Below, piece by piece: positions 60,234-64,000 of a stretch of DNA of 64,000 nt (position 1 is the stretch's first letter; every line of letters begins with the position of its first letter). A model generated the notes under the pieces. The model was not told the DNA's origin, made no database searches, and was given only the letters and a program-made list of their open reading frames with translations. The DNA is from Pseudomonas denitrificans (nom. rej.) (lineage in GTDB: Bacteria > Pseudomonadota > Gammaproteobacteria > Pseudomonadales > Pseudomonadaceae): the NCBI RefSeq assembly GCF_008807415.1, contig NZ_CP043626.1, positions 2,356,001-2,420,000 on the forward strand. The letters are read 5' to 3'. Position numbers and translations under genes: made by a program.

Positions 60234-60247
60234 CACGGCAAGCCGTG
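60234..60247. promoter_or_regulatory. Palindrome upstream of the DUF1302 gene
   Basis: CACGGC-AA-GCCGTG, a perfect 6-2-6 inverted repeat 28 bases before ATG 60206. Candidate operator. The rest of the 296-base divergent region shows no gene. Confidence 0.35.
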
Positions 60248-60502
60248 CCACCCCTGCTCCGCGGCTCTTGGGCCGGGAGGCGAGCGCAGGTTAGAGCGCT
60301 GTCACAACGCTGACTTCTGAAAAAAAGTGATGCCCATAGCCAGAATGAAAACGCCGCCGTCTCGCAGCGCGCGAGGCTTTGCGGGTGCGGCTCTGCGGGT
60401 GATAACCGACGGCTATCGCGATACCCAGGATTCAGCCGACCCGGGCCGCACATTGCCCTAAAGTCCGCCGCCATCAGCGACTCCCCGACCCTGAGGTGGA
60501 CC

Positions 60503-61825
60503 ATGAAGATTGCGTTGACCGGCGACAGCATCCTGCAGCGCCGCCTGAACAGCCGCGAAGACCAAACCTTGCTCCCGCTGTTCGACCTGCTGCGCGGCGC
60601 CGACGTCAGCTTCACCAACCTGGAAGTGCTGCCCAACGACTTCCAGGGCGACGCCGTGCTGGAAAGCGGCGGCTCGCACTTCGGTGCGCCGTCGTGGGTG
60701 CTCGACGAGCTGGTGGAGGGCGGCTTCGACCTGTTCTCCACCGCCAACAACCACAGCCTGGACTACGGCATCGCCGGTCTGCAGGCCGCCCACGCACAGC
60801 TGGACAAGCGCGAGCTGCTGTTCGCCGGCACCGGCCGCAACCTCGAGGAAGCCCGCCGCCCGGTGTACTGCACCAAGCCTGCCGGCACCGTCTCGCTGCT
60901 GGCCTGCACCTCCACCTTTGGCAAAGGCCAGGAAGCCAGCGAGCAGACCCGTGACATGCCCGGCCGCCCCGGTCTCAACCCACTGCGCTACGACACAGTG
61001 CACCAGCTCGACGGCGCACAGATGGAAGCCATGCGGGGCATCATCGCCAGCCTCGGCCTCGACCGCCTGTATCAGGGCGCGGTGGACCTGGGCTTCGCCC
61101 ACCCGATCCCCGATCCATCGCTGGCGGTGTTCGGCCCCTTCACCCCGCTGCTGTTCCGCCAGGGCGAGAGCGCGCGCCTGCGTACCCTGCCGCGCAAGAA
61201 GGACATGGACGACATCCTGCGCTGGGTCGAGGAAGCACGGACGCTGTCCGACGTGGTGGTGCTGAGCATCCACGCCCACGAACTGGGCCACGACGCCAAG
61301 GGTGAGTGGGACCTGGAAGTGGCTGCCGAATTCATCCAGCCGGTAGCCCGGCGCATGATCGACGCCGGCGTCGATATCGTGGTCGGCCACGGCCCGCACC
61401 TGTTGCGTGGCATGGAGATCTACAACGGCAAGCCGATCTTCTACAGCCTGGGCAACTTCATCGGCCAGAACGAGCTGGTGGAGCGCCTGCCGGCGGACAG
61501 CTACGAGCAATTCCGCGTGGACCGCAACCAGACGCCTTCGAAGGTGTTCCTGCAGCGCACCCAGAACGACACCCGCAGCTTCCCCTCCGATGCGCGCTTC
61601 TGGGAGAGCCTGGTGCCGGTCTGCCAGTTCGACGGCCGCCGTCTCACCGGCATCGAGCTGCACCCGGTGAGCCTGGGCCTGGGCGAGGCGGTACACCGCC
61701 GCGGCCGCCCGCGCCTGGCTGAAGGCGAACACGCACAAGCGATCCTGCAGCGCTTCGCCGCGCTGTCGGAACCCTACGGTACTCGGCTGTCGGTAGACGG
61801 CTCGATTGCGCGCGTCACACTCTGA
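60503..61825 (+). CDS. CapA-like metallophosphatase-fold protein
   Basis: A 440-aa protein of the bacterial capsule synthesis CapA family, a calcineurin-like metallophosphatase fold. Blocks: LTGDSILQRRL at the N-terminus (metal Asp), SFTNLEVLPND, FDLFSTANNHSLDYG (Asn-His pair), SIHAHELGHD, VVGHGPHLLRGMEIY and IFYSLGNFIGQNELV. No signal peptide, so it is probably cytoplasmic. Family members act in poly-gamma-glutamate systems, but no PgsB/PgsC genes are here and many CapA proteins are unrelated to capsule. GAGGTGG precedes ATG 60503. Function unknown; possibly a catabolic hydrolase. Confidence 0.88.
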   Translation: MKIALTGDSILQRRLNSREDQTLLPLFDLLRGADVSFTNLEVLPNDFQGDAVLESGGSHFGAPSWVLDELVEGGFDLFSTANNHSLDYGIAGLQAAHAQLDKRELLFAGTGRNLEEARRPVYCTKPAGTVSLLACTSTFGKGQEASEQTRDMPGRPGLNPLRYDTVHQLDGAQMEAMRGIIASLGLDRLYQGAVDLGFAHPIPDPSLAVFGPFTPLLFRQGESARLRTLPRKKDMDDILRWVEEARTLSDVVVLSIHAHELGHDAKGEWDLEVAAEFIQPVARRMIDAGVDIVVGHGPHLLRGMEIYNGKPIFYSLGNFIGQNELVERLPADSYEQFRVDRNQTPSKVFLQRTQNDTRSFPSDARFWESLVPVCQFDGRRLTGIELHPVSLGLGEAVHRRGRPRLAEGEHAQAILQRFAALSEPYGTRLSVDGSIARVTL

Positions 61826-61879
61826 TGCCGCAGCGCCGGGCGGCCACAAGCTGCCCGGCGCCCTCTTCTTCCCATCCCC

Positions 61880-62560
61880 ATGACCACAGCCCGCATTCTC
61901 ATCGTCGAGGACGACCTGCGCCTCGCCGCCCTCACCCGCGACTTCCTCGAACACCATGGCCTGACCGCCGGCATCGAGTCCGATGGCGCACGCGCCGCCG
62001 ACCGGGTGCTGGACGAGCGCCCGGACCTGGTGATCCTCGACCGTATGCTGCCCGGCGAGGATGGCCTTTCCATCTGCCGTCGCCTCCGTCCGCGCTACCA
62101 GGGCGCGATCCTCATGCTCAGCGCGCGCTCCGAAGACACCGAGCAGATCGACGGTCTGGAAAACGGCGCGGACGACTACGTCTGCAAACCGGTGCGCCCG
62201 AGCCTGCTGCTGGCCCGCGTGCGGACCCTGTTGCGACGGCCACGAAACGTACCCGAGCCGACTGACCGCCTGGAGCGCTCCGGACTGGTGCTCGATGCCC
62301 GCCAGCGCGAAGTGCGGCGCAACGGCTCGCGCATCGACCTGACCGGCGCCGAGTTCGACCTGCTCTGGCAACTCGTCGCCCACGCCGGCCAGACCCTCAG
62401 CCGCGACGACCTGCTCCTGGCGCTGCGCGGCATCACCTGGGACGGCCTGGACCGCTCGGTGGACGTACGCGTCGCCCATCTGCGCGCCAAGCTGGACCAG
62501 GACCCGCCAAGTCCGCTGATCGTCACGGTACGCGGCAAGGGCTATCGCTTCGTCGGCTGA
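61880..62560 (+). CDS. OmpR-family response regulator (orphan here)
   Basis: A 226-aa regulator. The receiver has the acidic residues at 10-12, phosphoacceptor Asp54 in LVILDRMLPGEDG and the conserved Lys in DDYVCKPV. The C-terminal winged helix has TGAEFDLLWQLVAHAGQTLS and DVRVAHLRAKLDQD, resembling RstA/TctD-like proteins. No kinase gene is adjacent, so its partner lies elsewhere. It sits 54 bases after the CapA-like gene on the same strand and before the PL7-like gene; both might be co-expressed with it or under its control. Confidence 0.9.
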   Translation: MTTARILIVEDDLRLAALTRDFLEHHGLTAGIESDGARAADRVLDERPDLVILDRMLPGEDGLSICRRLRPRYQGAILMLSARSEDTEQIDGLENGADDYVCKPVRPSLLLARVRTLLRRPRNVPEPTDRLERSGLVLDARQREVRRNGSRIDLTGAEFDLLWQLVAHAGQTLSRDDLLLALRGITWDGLDRSVDVRVAHLRAKLDQDPPSPLIVTVRGKGYRFVG

Positions 62561-62658
62561 CAGCGCTTAGTCCGCATGACCGCCCGGCCGAAAATTCGTC
62601 GCGCGGGGAACTCCGTCCAGTCAAACCAGGCACCCTCACCGCCGCAGGAGTGCCCGGC

Positions 62659-63333
62659 ATGACCGTCAGCATCGACAACCTCAATATCGCCCTGCCCGTG
62701 GGCAAGACCCCGACCGACACCGTCTCCATCGAGATTCCCGGCCCGCAGGCGCTGGCGCAGTATCCGAACCTGGTCACCCGCCTGCCCGACGGCAGCCTGC
62801 AACTCACCGCGCCGACCAAGGGCGTGGCGAGCAAGAGCGTCCACCGCACCCGCTGCGAATGGAAGGAACCGATCTACTGGGCCCTGAGCGGCGCCACCGA
62901 GCATGTGAACCACCAATTGATGAAGGTCACCCAGGTGAACTCGGCACAGAAGGTAGTGGTGGCGCAGATGCACGTGAAGGACGACGACAGCCCGCTGCTC
63001 AAAGTGTTCTGGCAGAAGGGCAAGCTGACCATGGGCTTCCGCCAGAACTTCAACCAGACCACGCCGGTGAACAGCACCGTGCTGGACAACGTGCCGCTGG
63101 GTGCGGAGTTCGACATCCTGATCCTCGCCACGTCCAGCCTGATGCTGACGGTGCAGGCCAGCTGCAACGGGCGTAATTCGGCGCTGCCTTCGATGCCGCT
63201 GGATGTCAGCTGGGCAGCACGGGTTTTCGATTTCCACGGCGGGGTCTACAACCAGATCGATTTCACCGACACGACCCTGGCGAGCGATGCGTCGGTGTGC
63301 GTGATCAAGGACCTGCAGATCAGGCATGCGTGA
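62659..63333 (+). CDS. Polysaccharide lyase family 7 (alginate lyase-like) protein
   Basis: A 224-aa beta-jelly-roll protein of the PL7/alginate_lyase2 type. The three family blocks appear in modified form: HRTRCEWKE (usual R-T/S-E), VVAQMHVKDD (usual Q-I/V-H, here Q-M-H) and VFDFHGGVYNQI (usual YFKAGVYNQ). The catalytic Gln-His and Tyr regions are thus mostly kept; the lysine of the last block is replaced. No signal peptide is seen, so it is a cytoplasmic or non-classically exported lyase. ATG 62659 has GCAGGAG eight bases upstream; GTG 62650 is also in frame. Likely acts on alginate-like uronates. Confidence 0.85.
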   Translation: MTVSIDNLNIALPVGKTPTDTVSIEIPGPQALAQYPNLVTRLPDGSLQLTAPTKGVASKSVHRTRCEWKEPIYWALSGATEHVNHQLMKVTQVNSAQKVVVAQMHVKDDDSPLLKVFWQKGKLTMGFRQNFNQTTPVNSTVLDNVPLGAEFDILILATSSLMLTVQASCNGRNSALPSMPLDVSWAARVFDFHGGVYNQIDFTDTTLASDASVCVIKDLQIRHA

Positions 63334-63364
63334 GCGTGCGGAAAGCGGCGCCTTACAGGCGCTG

Positions 63365-63390
63365 TTCGCGCGCATGGCCCGCTCCTACAG
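63365..63390. repeat. REP-type element, copy 2
   Basis: TTCGCGCGCATGGCCCGCTCCTACAG, matching copy 1 at 56856-56882 at 24 of 26 bases or better. Intergenic. Confidence 0.7.
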
Positions 63391-63444
63391 AAAAGCGCTG
63401 GCATCCGGTAGGCTGTGGAATCGTCGCACCCAGAGCCCATCCGT

Positions 63445-64000
63445 ATGCCCGCCCTCACCTGCCCCCACCTGACAGGCCAGCACGTCGAACTCCTGCCGCT
63501 GCGTGCAGAACATGCGCCGGCATTGCTGGAGGCCGCCGCCGATGGCGAACTGTGGAACCTCAAGGTCACGGTGGTGCCCGGCCCGGATACCGTCGCGGGC
63601 TATATCGCCAAGGCCGAAAAGGGCCTGGAGGAAGGCAGTGTCCTGCCCTTCGCCATCCTCGACCGGCGCACCGGCAGGGTCGTCGGCAGCACCCGTTTCT
63701 GGAAGGTCGACCGCGCCAACCGCAAGCTGGAAATCGGCCACACCTGGCTCGCGCTGTCGGCGCAGCGCACGCCGATCAACAGCGAGGCCAAGCTCCTGCT
63801 GCTCACCTACGCCTTCGAGGAACTCGACTGCGTGCGCGTGCAGTTCACCACCGACGAGCTGAACGAGAAGTCCCGCGCCGCCATCCTGCGCCTGGGCGCG
63901 GTGCAGGAAGGCATCGTCCGCCACGAGCGCATCATGCCCGACGGCCGCAAGCGCAACTCGGTGCGCTTCAGCATCATCGACAGCGAGTGGCCGGAGGTGA
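63445..64000 (+). CDS. GNAT-family N-acetyltransferase, RimJ/RimL-like (3' end at window edge)
   Basis: 185 codons are visible before the window ends, one base into the next codon. The protein starts MPALTCPHLTGQHVELLPLR, then has LPFAILDRRTGRVVGSTRF and KLEIGHTWLALSAQRTPINS, the W-L motif region of the GNAT acetyltransferase_3 group (RimJ/RimL/YjdJ-like). The acetyl-CoA segment follows with SEAKLLLLTYAFEELDCVRV. The final visible residues DSEWPEV are probably near the natural C-terminus. The substrate is likely a protein N-terminus or a small amine; unproven. No stop codon is within the window. Confidence 0.85.
   Translation, partial: MPALTCPHLTGQHVELLPLRAEHAPALLEAAADGELWNLKVTVVPGPDTVAGYIAKAEKGLEEGSVLPFAILDRRTGRVVGSTRFWKVDRANRKLEIGHTWLALSAQRTPINSEAKLLLLTYAFEELDCVRVQFTTDELNEKSRAAILRLGAVQEGIVRHERIMPDGRKRNSVRFSIIDSEWPEV

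Noticed and set aside
60233..60250. A sigma-54 promoter (TGGCAC...TTGC) upstream of the DUF1302 gene
   Set aside because: The GG and GC doublets are eight bases apart instead of the required ten.
57099..60320. A plus-strand open frame of 1073 codons
   Set aside because: Antisense to the DUF1329/DUF1302 genes. Its composition (long Val/Gly/Ala/Arg/His-rich runs, no domain) is that of a GC-rich shadow frame.
60458..62479. A minus-strand open frame of 673 codons
   Set aside because: Antisense to the CapA-like and response regulator genes; no recognisable domain or start signal.
1..64000. CRISPR arrays, rRNA or tRNA genes, transposases or integrases
   Set aside because: No regularly spaced repeats, no recognised RNA genes and no DDE, HUH, tyrosine or serine recombinase proteins were seen.

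Overview
The window reads as a chromosomal segment of a high-GC Pseudomonas, most likely near the P. aeruginosa / nitroreducens / citronellolis group. Grounds: a DsbR/DsbS-like two-component pair divergent from dsbD and dsbG (the arrangement I recall around PA2476-PA2480), a MexAB/TtgAB-type RND operon, a DUF1302/DUF1329 pair, many LysR/GntR/IclR/TetR regulators, REP-type repeats and A-rich CA motifs typical of Hfq/Crc control. I saw no rRNA, tRNA, CRISPR array, insertion sequence, integrase or replication origin.

Layout. 1-5.5 kb: end of a small gene with a paralogue at 50 kb, a small lipoprotein, and the envelope thiol-redox block. 5.7-7.5 kb: an NAD(P)-dependent reductase divergent from an MmyB-type regulator around a perfect palindrome. 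7.7-27.8 kb: a large, apparently aromatic, catabolic supercluster in two parallel parts. Module A (minus strand, 7.7-14 kb) has a fumarylacetoacetase-fold hydrolase, extradiol-type dioxygenase, MhpA-type flavin hydroxylase, outer-membrane barrel and MFS importer. Module B (minus strand, 17.4-26.6 kb) has an HsaA-like flavin monooxygenase, flavin reductase, its own pyruvate dehydrogenase E1 and E2, a second VOC dioxygenase, a second FAH hydrolase, an NTF2-fold protein and a second barrel. Between them sit GntR and LysR regulators, an NTF2-fold protein and an alpha/beta hydrolase; a TetR gene bounds module B. Together they suggest uptake, ring hydroxylation, ring cleavage, C-C hydrolysis to pyruvate or short acids, and conversion to acetyl-CoA. 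27.8-36.1 kb: an RND pump operon followed by TetR and LysR genes, and divergent IclR. 36.4-43 kb: a PAS kinase/NarL-type regulator pair divergent from an acyl-CoA ligase and a long acyl-CoA dehydrogenase. 43.5-49.3 kb: a TonB receptor, CopD-like membrane protein and NitT/TauT-type ABC transporter divergent from a Crp/Fnr regulator. 49.5-51.4 kb: small unknown genes, including a translationally coupled leader. 51.5-56.6 kb: GNAT, DUF2817 metallopeptidase-like, MFS, M20 amidohydrolase and LysR. 57-64 kb: DUF1329/DUF1302, CapA-like protein, orphan OmpR-family regulator, PL7 lyase-like protein and a GNAT cut by the window edge.

The most important caution is that eight genes are split by apparent single-base deletions (nine events), nearly all in short G/C runs and always losing one base. 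Restoring one base per break gives a family-sized protein each time. This looks more like homopolymer error in the assembly than gene decay, so these genes are given at full span with the break position noted.

The most interesting biology is the aromatic supercluster with an embedded pyruvate dehydrogenase and repeated AACAACAA motifs beside start codons, the TonB-ABC-CopD-Fnr import cluster, and the coupled leader peptide near 51.1 kb.
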